From: Poa pratensis
Lineage: Eukaryota; Streptophyta; Magnoliopsida; Poales; Poaceae
Assembly: GCA_947311845.1 (NCBI GenBank)
Contig: CAMZMU010000075.1
Span: forward strand, 22,486,577-22,550,576
Length of the DNA: 64,000 bases
Reading direction: 5' to 3'
Positions 12,140 to 24,018 of this stretch are shown here, in pieces. Each line of letters begins with the position of its first letter. Position 1 is the stretch's first letter. The notes below the pieces were generated by a model. That model had not been told where the DNA came from, searched no databases, and saw only the letters and a program-made list of their open reading frames with translations. The position numbers were made by a program, and so were the translations under genes.

Positions 12140-12520
12140 CAAAAATACACAGAAAATAGGGGAGGGGGCGGGGAGCACCTGGCGGCGCGGAGGGTACCTG
12201 CGGCGGAGCGGGCGAGGTCGGGGGAGGCGCGGCCGGGTGTCGGGGGAGGCGCGGATGCGGTCGGGGGAGGCGCGGCGAGGTCGGGAGAGGCAGGCGAGGT
12301 GCGGGGGAGGCGCGGCGAGGTGCGGGGGAGGCGCGGCGAGGTGCGGGCGAGTGGCAGCCGGCCGCGGAGGAGGAGCGGGAGGCGGTGGAGGACAGCTAGA
12401 GGCGGCGGCGGCGGAGGAGGACGGCTAGGGGCGGCCGGCGGACAGTAGCGGCGGCGTGCGGGGTTGGACAGGAGAGCGGCGCGCGGGTGGATATGGTGGT
12501 TGGGGTAGGTGCGGGTGGTC
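12140..12520. repeat. G-rich minisatellite region
   Basis: This strongly GC-skewed stretch contains tandem copies of a roughly 21-base unit (GCGCGGCGAGGTGCGGGGGAG) around 12270-12350, plus looser variants on both sides. It lies upstream of the AP2-domain frame on the minus strand and might be its CpG-rich promoter. Overlapping open frames here are composition artefacts. Confidence 0.6.
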
Positions 12521-12679
12521 AAGTAGATAAGGTGGACCTACGCCGACGGCAAGTTTTTTTCCTTTTTTTCATATTATTTAATTTTAATATTGTAAACCAT
12601 TATAATTTATTACATTATAAATTTATAGAGTTTTATTATAATTTATTTTATTATATGGTATGACCACACGCAAATTTTT

Positions 12680-15600
12680 GAGTGATTCCGACACTCTAGC
12701 TATCCGGTTTTATTGAAACCCTAGTCCGGTGGGGCCCGCATATCTACCCCCGAGCTTGGACATTTGAAACACCCATCATACTTGTATACATATGGTATGG
12801 CACAACCTTGGTTTTGGTGGGGTTCCGACGCTCCGGGGCCCCGCTTCGGCGAAACCCTAGATCCGCTGGAAAAACCCTAACATTTTCGGCTACCACCTTG
12901 ACCGACGTCGAAAGGGGGTAGGCCAGTGGACTTTTTTGCTTGGTTGTGTTAGGTTAGGCCATGGGAACATAGCAAACCAACTTTTGTCACAAGTTGTCAC
13001 AAGGTTGCCCCCGGTTCACCCGAAACGGGAGTTTTCACCTCTAAGTGCAGAAACTCACTAGAGAGGAAGTGAAGTCGGTGAAGCCGGTCACACCTCGCAG
13101 TGGAATATTTCGCATTTCAAACACCCAACACACTTGTATACATATGGTATGGCAACACCTAGGTTTGGGTGGGGTTCCGATGCTCCGGGGCCCCGCTTCG
13201 GTGAAACCCTAGACCCGCTGGAAAAAAGTCAAAGTTCCCGTCTACCCCTTTGACCGGAGCCGAGAGGGGGTAGGCCAGTGGAATTTTTTGCTTGGTTGTG
13301 TTAGGTTAGGCCATGGGAACATACCAGACCAACTTCTATCACAAGTTCTCACAAGATTTCCCCCGTTCGCCCGAAACGGGAGTTTTCACCTCTAAGTGTA
13401 GAAACTTAGTAGAGAGAAAGTGATGTCGGTGAAGCCGGTCACACAACGGAGTAGGATCTTTCACATTTGAAACACACAACACACTTGTATACATATGGTA
13501 TGGCACAACCTTGGTTTTGGTGGGGTTCCGATGCTCCGGGGCCCCGCTTCGGCGAAACCCTAGATCCACTGGAAAAACCCTAACGTTTTCGTCTACCCCC
13601 TTGAACGGCGTCGAAAGGGGTAGGCCAGTGGACTTTTTTGCTTGGTTGTGTTAGGTTAGTCCATACGAAGGTGGGAAACCAACTTTGTCACAAGTTGTCA
13701 CAAGGTTGCCCCTTGTTCGCCCGAAACGGGAGTTTTCACCTCTAAGTGTAGAAACTTACTAGAGAGAAAGTGATGCCGGTGAAGCCGGTCACACAACGGA
13801 GTAGGATCTTTCACATTTCAAACACACAACACACTTGTATACATATGGTATGGCACAACCTTGGTTTTGGTGGGGTCTCGACGCTCCGGGGCCCCGCTTC
13901 GGCGAAACCCTAGATCCACTGGAAAAACCCTAACGCTTTCGTCTACCCCCTTGAACGGCGTCGAAAGGGGGTAGGCCAGTGGACTTTTTTGCTTGGTTAT
14001 GTTAGGTTAGTCCATAGGAAGGTGGGAAACCAAAGTCTATCCCAAATAAACACAATATTCCATCTGTTTCGCCCGAAACGGGAGTTTTCACCTCTTAGTG
14101 CAGAAACTCACTAGAGAGAAAGTGAAGTCGGTGAAGCCGGTCACACCCCGGAGTAGGATATACTGGACATTTAAGACACAAAACACTCTTGTATACATAT
14201 GATATTGGACAACCTAGGTTTGTGTGGGGTTCCGACGCTCTGATGCCCGCTTCGGCGAAACCCTGAATTCGCTGGAAAAACCCTAACGTTTTCGTCTACC
14301 CCCTTGAACGGCGTCGAAAGTGGGTAGGCCAGTGGACTTTTTTGCTTGGTTGTGTTAGGTTAGGCCATAGGAACATGAGAAACCAATGTCTACCCCAAAT
14401 CAACACAAGATTCCATCCGGTTCGCCCGAAAGGGAGTTTTCACCTCTAAGTGCAGAAACTCACTAGAGAGAAAGTGAAGTCGGTGAAGCCGGTCACACCC
14501 CGGAGTAGGATATTGCACAGTTACAACACACAACACACTTGTATACATATGGTATGGCATAAGCTAGGTTTGGGTGGGGTTCCGACGCTCCGGGGCCCCG
14601 CTTCGGCGAAACCCTGAATCCGCTGGAAAAAACCCTAACGTTTTCGTGTACCCCCATAGACATGCGTCGAAAGGGGGTAGGCCAGTGAACTTTTTTGCTT
14701 GGTTGTGTTAGGTTAGGCCATAGGAAGGTGAGAAACCAAAGTCTACCCCAAATCAACACAAGATTCCATCCGGTTCGCCCGAAAGGGGAGTATTCACCTC
14801 TAAGTGCAGAAACTCACTAGAGAGAAAGTGAAGTCGGTGAAGCCGGTCACACCTAGGAGTAGGATACCGGACATTTACAACACACAACACACTTGTATAC
14901 ATATGGTATGGCACAACCTAGGTTTGGGTGGGGTTCCGACGCTCCAGGGCCCCGCTTCGGCGAAACCCTGAATCCGTTGGAAAAAAGTCAAAGTTCCCGT
15001 CTACCCCCTTGACCGTAGCCGAGAGGGGGTAGGCCAGTGAACTTTTTGCTTGGTTGTGTTAGGTTAGGCCATAGGAACGTGAGAAACCAAAGTCTACCCG
15101 AAATCAACACAAGATTCCATCCGGTTCGCCCGAAAGGGGAGTTTTCACCTCTAAGTGCAGAAACTCACTAGAGAAAAAGTGAAGTCGGTGAAGCCGGTCA
15201 CACCCCGGAGTAGGATATTGCACATTTACAACACACAACACACTTGTATACATATGGTATGGCACAACCTAGGTTTGGGTGGGGTTCCGACGCTCCGGGG
15301 CCCCGCTTCGGCGAAACCCTGAATCCGCTGGAAAAACCCTAACCTTATCGTATACCCCCATAGACGTGCGTCGAAAGGGGGTGGCCCAGTGAAATTTTTT
15401 GCTTGGTTGTGTTAGGTTAGGCCATAGGAAGGTGAGAAACCAAAGTCTACCCCAAATCAACACAAGATTCCATCCGGTTCGCCCGAAAGGGGAGGTTTCA
15501 CCTCTAAGTGCAGAAACTCACTAGAGAGAAAGTGAAGTCGGTGAAGCCGGTCACACCTAGGAGTAGGATACCGGACATTTACAACACACAGCACACTTGT

Positions 15601-17432
15601 ATACATATGGTATGGCACAACCTAGGTTTGGGTGGGGTTCCGACGCTCCGGGGCCCCGCTTCGGCGAAACCCTGAATCCGCTGGAAAAAAGTAAAAGTTC
15701 CCATCTACCCCCTTGACCGTAGCCGAGAGGGGGTAGGCCAGTGAACTTTTTTGCTTTGTTGTGTTAGGTTAGGCCATAGGAACATGAGAAACCAAAGTCT
15801 ACCCGAAATCAACACAAGATTCCATCCGGTTCGCCCGAAAGGGGAGTTTTCACCTCTAAGTGCAGAAACTCACTAGAGAGAAAGTGAAGTCGGTGAAGCC
15901 GGTCACACCCCGGAGTAGGATATTGCACATTTACAACACACAACACACTTGTATACATATGGTATGGCACAACCTAGGTTTGGGAGGGGTTCCGACGCTC
16001 CGGGGCCCCGCTTTGGTTTAACCCTAGATCCATTGGAAAAACCCTAACGTTTTCGTCTACCCCCTTGAACGGCGTCGAAAGGGGGTAGGCCAGTGGACTT
16101 TTTTACTTGGTTGTGTTAGGTTAGTCCATACGAATATGGGAAACCAACTTTTGTCACAAGGTTGCCCCTTGTTCGCCCGAAACGGGAGTTTTCACCTCTA
16201 TGTGTAGAAACTTACTAGAGAGAAAGTGATGCCGGTGAAGCCGGTCACACAACGGAGTAGGATGTTTCACATTTCAAACACACAACACACTTGTATACAT
16301 ATGGTATGGCACAACCTTTGTTTTGGTGGGGTTCCGACGCTCCGGGGCCCCGGTTCGGCGAAACCCTAGATCCACTGGAAAAACCCTAACGTTTTCGTCT
16401 ACCCCCTTGAATGGCGTCGAAAGGGGGTAGGTCAGTGGACTTTTTTGCTTGGTTGTGTTAGGTTAGTCCATAGGAAGGTGGGAAACCAAAGTCTATCCCA
16501 AATAAACACAATATTCCATCTCATTCGCCCGAAACGGGAGTTTTCACCTCTTAGTGCAGAAACTCACAAGAGAGAAAGTGAAGTCGGTGAAGCCGGTCAC
16601 ACCCCGGAGTAGATATACTGGACATTTAAGACACAAAACACTCTTGTATACATATGATATTGGACAACCTAGGTTTGTGTGGGGTTCCGACGCTCCGATG
16701 CCCCGCTTCGGCGAAACCCTGAATTCGTAGGAAAAACCCTAACGTTTTCGTCTACCCCCTTGAACGGCGTCGAAAGGGGGTAGGCCAGTGGACTTTTTTG
16801 CTTGGTTGTGTTAGGTTAGGCCATAGGAACATGAGAAATCAATGTCTACCCCAAATCAACACAAGATTCCATCCGGTTCGCCCGAAAGGGGAGTTTTCAC
16901 CTCTAAGTGCAGAAACTCACTAGAGAGAAAGTGAAGTCGGTGAAGCCGGTCACACCCCGGAGTAGGATATTGTACATTTACAACACACAACACACTTGTA
17001 TACATATGGTATGGCACAACCTAGGTTTGGGTGGGGTTCCGACGCTCCGGGGCCCCGCTTCGGCGAAACCCTGAATCCGCTGGAAAAACCCTAACGTTTT
17101 CGTATACCCCCATAGACGTGCGTCGAAAGGGGGTAGGCCAGTGAACTTTTTTGCTTGGTTTTGTTAGGTTAGGCCATAGTAAGGTGAGAAGCTAAAGTCT
17201 ACCCCAAATCAACACAAGATTCCATCCGGTTCGCCCGAAAGGGGAGTTTTCACCTCTAAGTGCAGAAACTCACTAGAGAGAAAGTGAAGTCGGTGAAGCC
17301 GGTCACACCTAGGAGTAGGATACCGGACATTTACAACACACAACACACTTGTATACATATGGTATGGCACAACCTAGGTTTGGGTGGGGTTCCGACGCTC
17401 CGGGGCCCCGCTTCGGCGAAACCCTGAATCCG
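12680..17432. repeat. 352-bp satellite array, about 14 monomers
   Basis: The marker CTTGTATACATATG recurs at 12781, 13133, 13484, 13834, 14188, 14538, 14892, 15243, 15596, 15948, 16290, 16643, 16995 and 17348, so the monomer is 342-354 bases. Three monomer types differ after the shared GAAACCCT..CTGGAAAA block: type A has CTTGAACGGCGTCG, type B has AAAGTTCCCGTC with TGACCGTAGCCGAG, and type C has CATAGACGTGCGTCG. The order of monomers 3-14 is A A A C B C B A A A C B. The last monomer is interrupted by an LTR element and resumes at 22290. No protein is encoded; short frames here are incidental. Confidence 0.95.
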
Positions 17433-17717
17433 TGATGCATGTAAAATGCATACATGAACTTTGCACTTTAATTGCTTATATTCCAATCATATTTGCATCA
17501 TATAAGGGTTATATCAATGTTTATCATGATTTTGGAAATATCTCAATGATTTCCTATTTTTATGGAATTAATCCTGCACAGGCAGAAAACCCCGTTTTCT
17601 TATTTTAATGTTTCAGGGACCCAAACGTCAACGAAATCACCTGGAAATTTACGGGCATCAATATTTGGAAGGAAGAAGACCTGTGGGCGAAGGAAGCGAA
17701 CAAATGGAGGTCCGAGG
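17433..17717 (+). repeat. Left LTR, truncated
   Basis: It matches the first 280 or so bases of the right LTR with a few substitutions and one small indel near 17540. Similarity stops at CCGAGG (17712-17717). The same six bases occur at the matching place in the right LTR, and protease-coding sequence follows. That suggests a deletion that removed the rest of the LTR, the primer-binding site and gag. Confidence 0.8.
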
Positions 17718-18197
17718 ATTGCTAGGTACTACCAAGAGGCTATGATACCACCTAAGCTTGGGGATATGTGGATACCTAAGGTACTAGTAACTATTGGAAA
17801 AGAGACACACCATGCCATACTTGATCTAGGATCTAGTGTCTCTGTTTTATCTAAAGAACTATATGAAGTGCTTGAATTGAAAAATCTTGAAAAATGCTCT
17901 ATTGAACTAGCACTTGCTGATGACTCTATTAAACATGCTTTGGGAAAAGTAAGTGATGTTATGGTAGAGTTACATATGACTTTTGTGCCTGTGGATTTTC
18001 TAATCATGGATATGGGGAATAAAACCTCTAGTCCTATTATTCTTGGAAGACCTTTTCTTCGTACCACAGGTGCTATCATTGATTCAAAGGAAGGGAATGT
18101 AAAGTTTCAGTTTCCACACAAGAAGTGCATGGAACACTTTCCAAGGAAGAGGGAACCACCAAAGTTCAAGCTCCCTCATGAGCTTCGTCCACAATAA
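17718..18197 (+). pseudogene. Gypsy polyprotein fragment with aspartic-protease-like region
   Basis: The frame ends at 18197 and reads RYYQEAMIPPKLGDMWIPKV, then a retropepsin-like block with active-site motif DLGSSVSVL and later IILGRPFLRTTGA. The usual D-[ST]-G is here D-L-G-S, a form common in plant Ty3/gypsy proteins. The start of the protein lies in the deleted part, and the frame ends right after the protease-linker region, so no functional polyprotein is possible. Confidence 0.75.
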
Positions 18198-20555
18198 AAC
18201 AACAAGTAAGAAGCCTAGCTATATGGCTATAAAGAAAGCGCTTTGCGGGAGGCAACCCGGTTATTTTTTGTGTGATTTTTCTTTGTGTCCTCTTGCTGTA
18301 ACAAGAGATTTTGTGTCTAGTTTAGGTTCTGGAGTTTTTAATAAAGTGCCAAGTTTTACCCTTTTTGGTTTGAAAAAGTTGCTTATAGCGTTCGGAGATT
18401 TTATTCCTGCACGAGTCAGTGCACGGTATGATTTTTAATTCTTATTCTGTAACTCCGAATGAGCTCATATTTGAACTGTAGTTGCAACTTTTCATCCTCT
18501 GTATGCATGAATTTTTCGGAATTTTTCGAGAAAGTTTGGTAGGGTAGAAAAATACGTTTTGCTGCTGCTGTTTTTCTGGACAGATTCTGTCCCATTTTGT
18601 TTGATGCATGCTTTGAGCTTTTAAGTTGAATCTTTTTGATCCAATTGAGTTTATGAGTAGGCATACAACATTATATACTTTCTGGACATGTCATATGAAT
18701 TTTTGTTCAAGGATTATATGCAGCAAGGAACCTATTTGTTTATCACTATTAATGCACCCCACAGAAAAGAGATGGGAGAAACGGTGTTTTGAAGTTTTTT
18801 CACAGGGATTGGAGGAGATGCACCAAGAGCTATCCAAGGATGGTGAAGACCATAAGCTTGGGGATGTGAAGACAACCCCGCTGGACCTACACACTCTCGG
18901 TTTGCACACGTCCAACTTCTGTTTTTCGATCGAAACACTTTATCGCATAAACTTGGAGCGTCGTTTTTTGTTTTTGTTTGAGTCTTGAGAGACCACCACA
19001 CTATCAATTATATATGAGAGAGCTACTGGAAATATGGGTTGAAATATGTTGGATGCTTTTATAAGATTGGGAAAAGGGATGTTTGACTTGATTTTTAATG
19101 ATACATATAGTTGCATGATTCATGAGCTTGTTTATGAGTAATAGTTTGCAAATTCTTTTTGTAGAGCTATCACTTATTCATGTTTTGGTGCTGATTGTTA
19201 TTTACTTGGTTTAACATGGATTAGTTAGTTCTATGGACACTCATGCATGCATCTAGATGGTCAACTTTCTCCCTTTTGCTAGCCCAAAAACTCCAACAAG
19301 CAAAAACTTGTTTCCAACACCTTCAACCAAAGTTATTCCAGTGAGTCCACCATATCTACCTATTGGCTTTATGCTATTCCGAGTATGTTTAACATGTTGT
19401 TTGTGTTATCTTACCTCTGAATGAAAATGTTTATGTTATTGATTGCAATGGAAAAAATTGGTTATATAGCTCTCACGAACTTGATGCACAATGTTCTTTT
19501 ATTTGCATAATAAAACTTGACCCATTGTGATTAAGATTATGATGTTTGTGGCTTGATGAATGTTTTGGGTTGGAAGTTAGCCCATATGTGCTGTCACATG
19601 GCAAGCTTTCAACACGCTCTTCATCTCATTTAGTTGATATCATGTGCTTTTGTCTATGGATGCTTATCATGTGAAATAAATGTGGAAATAGAGTGAGTTT
19701 AAATGAGTTTGTGTAAATGGTTAGAGAGACGCCTGGGCCGCTAATCTAAGCCATGCATCATTCATGGTGGAAATTTACTTACATACTATGGTGAACCTTC
19801 TGTGATACACCTTGCAATAAAAAACTATTCCAAATGGTAAATAAAAAGGGTGTTGAGATTGTTCATTTTGTTTGTTTGTCTTGTCATTTTGATATGGGCT
19901 TGTTCCATATCTTGGGACAAGAGGTACCCCAGTTGACGCTCTTGATGATACTATTATGCTTACAATGATATTTAATTGAACTTGCTTTGTTTCCCAAGTT
20001 GAGTAACACATGGTGTAAGTACTTGTATTCAAGGGGCATGAGACATTCAACCCATTCTTTATCAAGCACACTACTCATATTTGCTTTCACTTTAACCTTA
20101 ATCATTCAAGATGCTATGATAGGGGCAATGAGAGCTTGACACCAATGAATACCTTATTGCAATCATTAACTTAAGTAGAAGAGTTTGGAAGTTGGATGAA
20201 ACTTATGCATGCTTTACCTCTACTCACATATACATCTTTCCAAAGTGTACACCTATCATATTCAGATTTTCATCTACACTCTATGACCATTGTAGGATGT
20301 TCTACTTATCATTATGCATACATGTGTTCCATATTACTTGCTACTATGTTACACTTTGTGAACTATCAATGAACATCCTTGTCTTGAATACTTGATATCA
20401 CTTCATAAACTATTTGCATATTGCTACTCCTTTGAAGAATGAATCATTTGACTATATGTAGCAATAGTAATCATCTTTGATATCCATTGTTAAGTATTAA
20501 ATTGCAAAGTCCATGTTAGTTTTATCATCTTCATACTCGAGGACGAGCATGGATT
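18198..20555 (+). other. Non-coding interior of the LTR element
   Basis: Stops occur in all frames throughout. It carries the GGGAGGCAACCCG motif near 18248 and otherwise AT-rich sequence. I see no reverse transcriptase or integrase motifs. Confidence 0.6.
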
Positions 20556-20568
20556 AAGCTTGGGGATG
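20556..20568 (+). promoter_or_regulatory. Polypurine tract of the LTR element
   Basis: AAGCTTGGGGATG directly precedes the right LTR start. This form is frequent in grass gypsy elements. Confidence 0.6.
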
Positions 20569-20569
20569 T

Positions 20570-22289
20570 TGATGCATGTAAAATGCATACATGAACTTTG
20601 CACTTTAATTGCTTATATTCCAATCATATTTGCATCATATAAGGGTTATATCAATGTTTTATCATGATTTTGGAATATTCATATTTCCTATTTTTATGGA
20701 ATTAACCCTGCACAGGCAGAAAACCCGTTTTCTTATTTTAATGTTTCAGGGACCCAAACGTCAACGAAATCACCTGGAAATTTACGGGCGTCAATATTTG
20801 GAAGGAAGAAGACCTGTGGGCGAAGGAAGCGAACAAACGGAGGCCGAGGCCAAACGGGGTGGCCCACGCGGCCAGGTACTGTGCCGCGTGGGACCCACCC
20901 GTTTGGCCTCGTGGCTCCGTTGCCGTCGATCTTCGCTCCACCGACATCGTCTTGACCTAAAAACGCCTATAAAAAAGGTCCCCCGACGTTCTCTGGAAGG
21001 AGCGCCGCACAAACACAGAAACACCGAAACGGAGATCAGGAGCTGCAGATTGGAGGGGGAAAACTCCGGCGGGGCGCTGCCGGCGTGGTCTCCATCTTCT
21101 CCATCGACTTCTCCACCGTCTCCATGATGAAGAGGGAGTAGTCCACCTCTGGACTATGGGTTTGTGGAAGTAACTTATGTATCTCTCCTCTCTTGAGCTT
21201 CACTAATTAGCACCGTATGAGCTGCTGAACATGATTACGGTCACCGTTGTAATACCTTTGTGGTGGATCTTTATGAGTTAATATATGTTTGAGATTGCAA
21301 TGTTTGTTTCAGTTATGAGTATAGATGCATATTATGTACCCCGTTCTTGTCTACTTGTTTTGATCAAGCATGTTTATGAGAGCGTGTGTGGGGGAACGTG
21401 TGCATTAGTTGGAGTAACGGGGGGTGGCTAGTGCAGTGAACGTGAGAGAAAGTTCTGCGATCCACTTTGGTATCTTTACCTTACTTTGTTACCTCACTAG
21501 GGATAAACTAAAATACCATGCTACCGGGGATGTGGGCGTGACCATTGCCACTACTCCATGACTAGATCTAGCATGTTCTTATTTTCACTTCATGTCATGA
21601 TACTTAATGCTATACTCTGAGTTATCTTAATTACTGAGGTGTTATGATTTAGTTCGCATCTTGGTGGAGTATAAGAGAGGTTAATAACCAAAAGATCTCT
21701 ATGTTAGGACGTGATGCCCATATATCTAAGTAACTTGTTATCAAACCCTGTGTTGCAATCTCATATGTTAACTGTGTGTGTTCCATTGTCTACCACTTTA
21801 TAAAGAGAGAGTGCATTTGTGAAACCATGAACCCCAGTCCATTTTTAATCATAAGAAACACCTTTCCAACACCATATACCACTTTTCTATTTTCAGCCAT
21901 CATTAAATCCGAAAATACAAAAATACTTTTCATCTTGCATACATCATTCAAAAACCCAAAAATATCATTTATCATTGCATCCACCATCATTGCATATTTA
22001 TTTCTTGTTTGCATTGCATAACTATCCTGATATCATTCTTACACCTTGTGCTTGACAACCACAGGTGAGGTTGAGGACCAAAACATCTAACCTTGTTTTG
22101 TAGGTAACCAAAAGAAGGATAAGAAGATAAATCTACCACTTCAGATTCCCCGAGAGTTCGATATTAAACCCTCGAGTCACCCCTCGTGGGGAAAACTGTC
22201 TTCCACTTACTATACACTCTGCACTTGGAGTCTCAACCTAATCCCGTTTATTTTTGCAGGTATCAAAGCCTTGCTCTTCGGGACCATCA
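20570..22289 (+). repeat. Right LTR, 1,720 bp
   Basis: It begins TGATGCATG and ends ACCATCA. Its first 280 bases duplicate the left LTR. Its last ~110 bases belong to the unit that was later duplicated across the satellite junction. Confidence 0.85.
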
Positions 22290-22530
22290 ATCCGCTGGAA
22301 AAAAGTCAAAGTTCCCGTCTATCCCCTTGACCGTAGCCGAGAGGGGGTAGGCCAGTCACCCCTCGTGGAGAAAACTGTCTTCCACTTACTATACACTCTG
22401 CACTTGGAGTTTCAACCTAATCCTGTTTATTTTTGCAGGTATCAAAGCCTTGCTCTTCGGGACCATCAATCCGCTGGAAAAAAGTCAAAATTCCCGTCTA
22501 CCCCTTGACCGTAGCCGAGAGGGGGTAGAC
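22177..22530. repeat. 179-bp tandem duplication across the LTR/satellite junction
   Basis: The block from CACCCCTCGTGG through the LTR end and ATCCGCTGG to GAGAGGGGGTAG occurs twice with a period of 179 bases (TTGCTCTTCG at 22271 and 22450). A third ACCATCAATCCG follows at about 22530. The duplication includes LTR and satellite DNA, so it happened after the LTR insertion. Confidence 0.85.
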
Positions 22531-22689
22531 CATCAATCCGGAAGACTCAAATCGTTATTTTATGCGGGTGGGATACCGAAATTGGGAGGGAAATGCTAGA
22601 TCCAATATATATATATATAAATTATACCTACATTAAATATTATATAGAGAAATAAATAAATCTAAATTCATTTATAATTAGTTGGAAAA

Positions 22690-22984
22690 AAGAACACTTA
22701 TACGCCGACGGTGGCCGTCGGCGTCTAAGTCCACATATATACGCCGACGTATAGGCGCAGCAAAACGCCCCCCGTTTGAGGTCCGTCGCGGCGGGCGTTT
22801 GTACGCCGACGGCCTTAGGTACGCCGACGGCAGCCGTCGGCCCCGATCTGGCTACGCCGACGGAGATTTGTACGCCGACGGCCTGGGGCGCGGCTGCCCT
22901 AGCTCGGCTTGTACGTCGACAGCCTCGACATTTGGCCGTCGGCGTATAATCGGGCCGTCGGCGTCTTGTACGTTTCCCGTAGTG
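22690..22984. repeat. Right subterminal repeats and terminus of the CACTA element
   Basis: TACGCCGACGG and its complement occur at least nine times, for example at 22700, 22741, 22803, 22819, 22853, 22871, 22934 and 22955. The segment ends in the inverted terminus at 22984. Confidence 0.85.
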
Positions 22985-22987
22985 TAT

Positions 22988-23619
22988 GGGCCTTGATCCC
23001 TGTTTGTCCAAACAAGGCCTTCTGTGTTTGGTTCTTGGGTACTAGAATGCCGATTGCCTCAAGTATTTTTGCCGGAAAGCCTAAAGTCATTGTCAACTGC
23101 AGATTCAGGGTACATTCTCTTTGATGGCTGCAAACGAGGCCCCGTTCAGGGAGCTGACGACAACATGTATGCTCGATGCGTAGGGTTGATCATGGAGCCA
23201 CTATTAATTGGCGGAAAAGCAGTGCACATACAAATCCATCCAGCTCCTCACTGAATTGTTTTCCCATCTAAAAACATCTAATCGACAAAAAAGATCGCGT
23301 GGGTATAGGAGAGGACCCTAAGATGGCCTATCAGTTATCATCAAATCTTTATCTTCATGTAGTTATCATCATCAAGATAAACATGCCATGGTCATAAATA
23401 GTACTCCGTAATTAGCCTAAAGTCTGAAAGGACGTGCGGATGATCTTAGCCTAGGTGGCCCTTCTTTATAGCAAATAATGCATCTATAATGCTGTAGGTG
23501 CCCGGTTTGGCTTTGCGTAACACAGATCTTTGTTTTCGTTTCTTCGACATGGTGTTCCGTTATCACTCACATGGACCTGGCTGCCCACGGGTGTCCCCAT
23601 CGTTTAGAAGAAAATACTA
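22988..23619. other. Unassigned intergenic DNA
   Basis: This is flanking DNA to the right of the CACTA element. GGCCTTG and CAAGGCC lie close together near 22990-23018 and may be the end of an older small element. I see no gene. Confidence 0.4.
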
Positions 23620-23874
23620 CTCCCTCCGTACCCAAGTAAGACATATATTTTTAGTCAATAGTCAACATAGTTTAATTTTGACCGATTTTATTGATAAAAA
23701 TATGAAGTTTGTGAATATCAAATCAACATATATAAATCACCATAGTATATATTTTTGTTGCACTTTTATCAAATGTTGTAAATATTCATGTTTTTTGTCT
23801 ATAAGACTGATCAAAATTATACTTTGTTAACTTTTGACTGAAAATATACGCCTTACTTTATGAAACGGAAGTAG
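23620..23874. mobile_element. Stowaway MITE, 255 bp
   Basis: It starts CTCCCTCCGTACCCAAGTAAG and ends CTTACTTTATGAAACGGAAGTAG, and TA flanks both ends (23618-23619 and 23875-23876). The interior is AT-rich, as is typical for Tc1/Mariner-derived MITEs of grasses. Confidence 0.8.
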
Positions 23875-23972
23875 TAACATATAATAATAACCTCTTGTAA
23901 GCTGTTAAGTATGTGAATTATACTCCTATTGTTTTTAACTTTATAAACGATACAATCATGAATGCAGATGTA

Positions 23973-24018
23973 TTTTTCTCTCCATTGGAGGTTGTTGGTC
24001 CTCCAATGGAGAGAAAAA
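23973..24018. repeat. Perfect 19-bp hairpin
   Basis: TTTTTCTCTCCATTGGAGG (23973-23991) pairs fully with 24000-24018 across an 8-base loop. I do not know the family. Confidence 0.7.

Larger units (their letters stand above)
17433..22289 (+). mobile_element. Deleted Ty3/gypsy-type LTR retrotransposon nested in the satellite
   Basis: The element starts TGATGCATG and ends GGGACCATCA. It is flanked by the 5-bp target duplication ATCCG (17428-17432 and 22290-22294). The right LTR is complete (20570-22289). The left LTR keeps only its first 285 bases. The interior has a protease-region frame and about 2.3 kb without any reverse transcriptase, RNase H or integrase that I can recognise. A motif GGGAGGCAACCCG at 18248 resembles a post-pol sequence of several wheat gypsy families. 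Confidence 0.85.
5536..22984 (-). mobile_element. 17.4-kb composite CACTA (En/Spm) transposon
   Basis: The right end reads ...CTTGTACGTTTCCCGTAGTG (ending at 22984), so the inverted terminus is CACTACGGGAAACGTACAAG. The left end at 5536 reads CAGTACAGGAATCGACCAAG, the same terminus with a few substitutions, and both run on into ACGCCGACGGCC. The three bases TAT flank both ends (5533-5535 and 22985-22987), which is the expected 3-bp target duplication. Both subterminal regions are packed with the motif TACGCCGACGGC in both orientations. The interior holds a minus-strand TNP2-type transposase, an AP2-domain frame, a MITE, a satellite array and a nested LTR element. Without the nested LTR element and its target duplication it would be about 12.6 kb. 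The degenerate left terminus and broken transposase suggest that it no longer moves by itself. Confidence 0.85.

Noticed and set aside
12140..12530. Long open frames on both strands in the G-rich region
   Set aside because: They come from tandem G-rich repeats lacking stops; the proteins are low-complexity Arg/Gly or Pro/Arg.
12680..17430. Possible CRISPR-like array because of regular repeats
   Set aside because: The units are 352-bp head-to-tail satellite monomers without unique spacers, in a plant genome.
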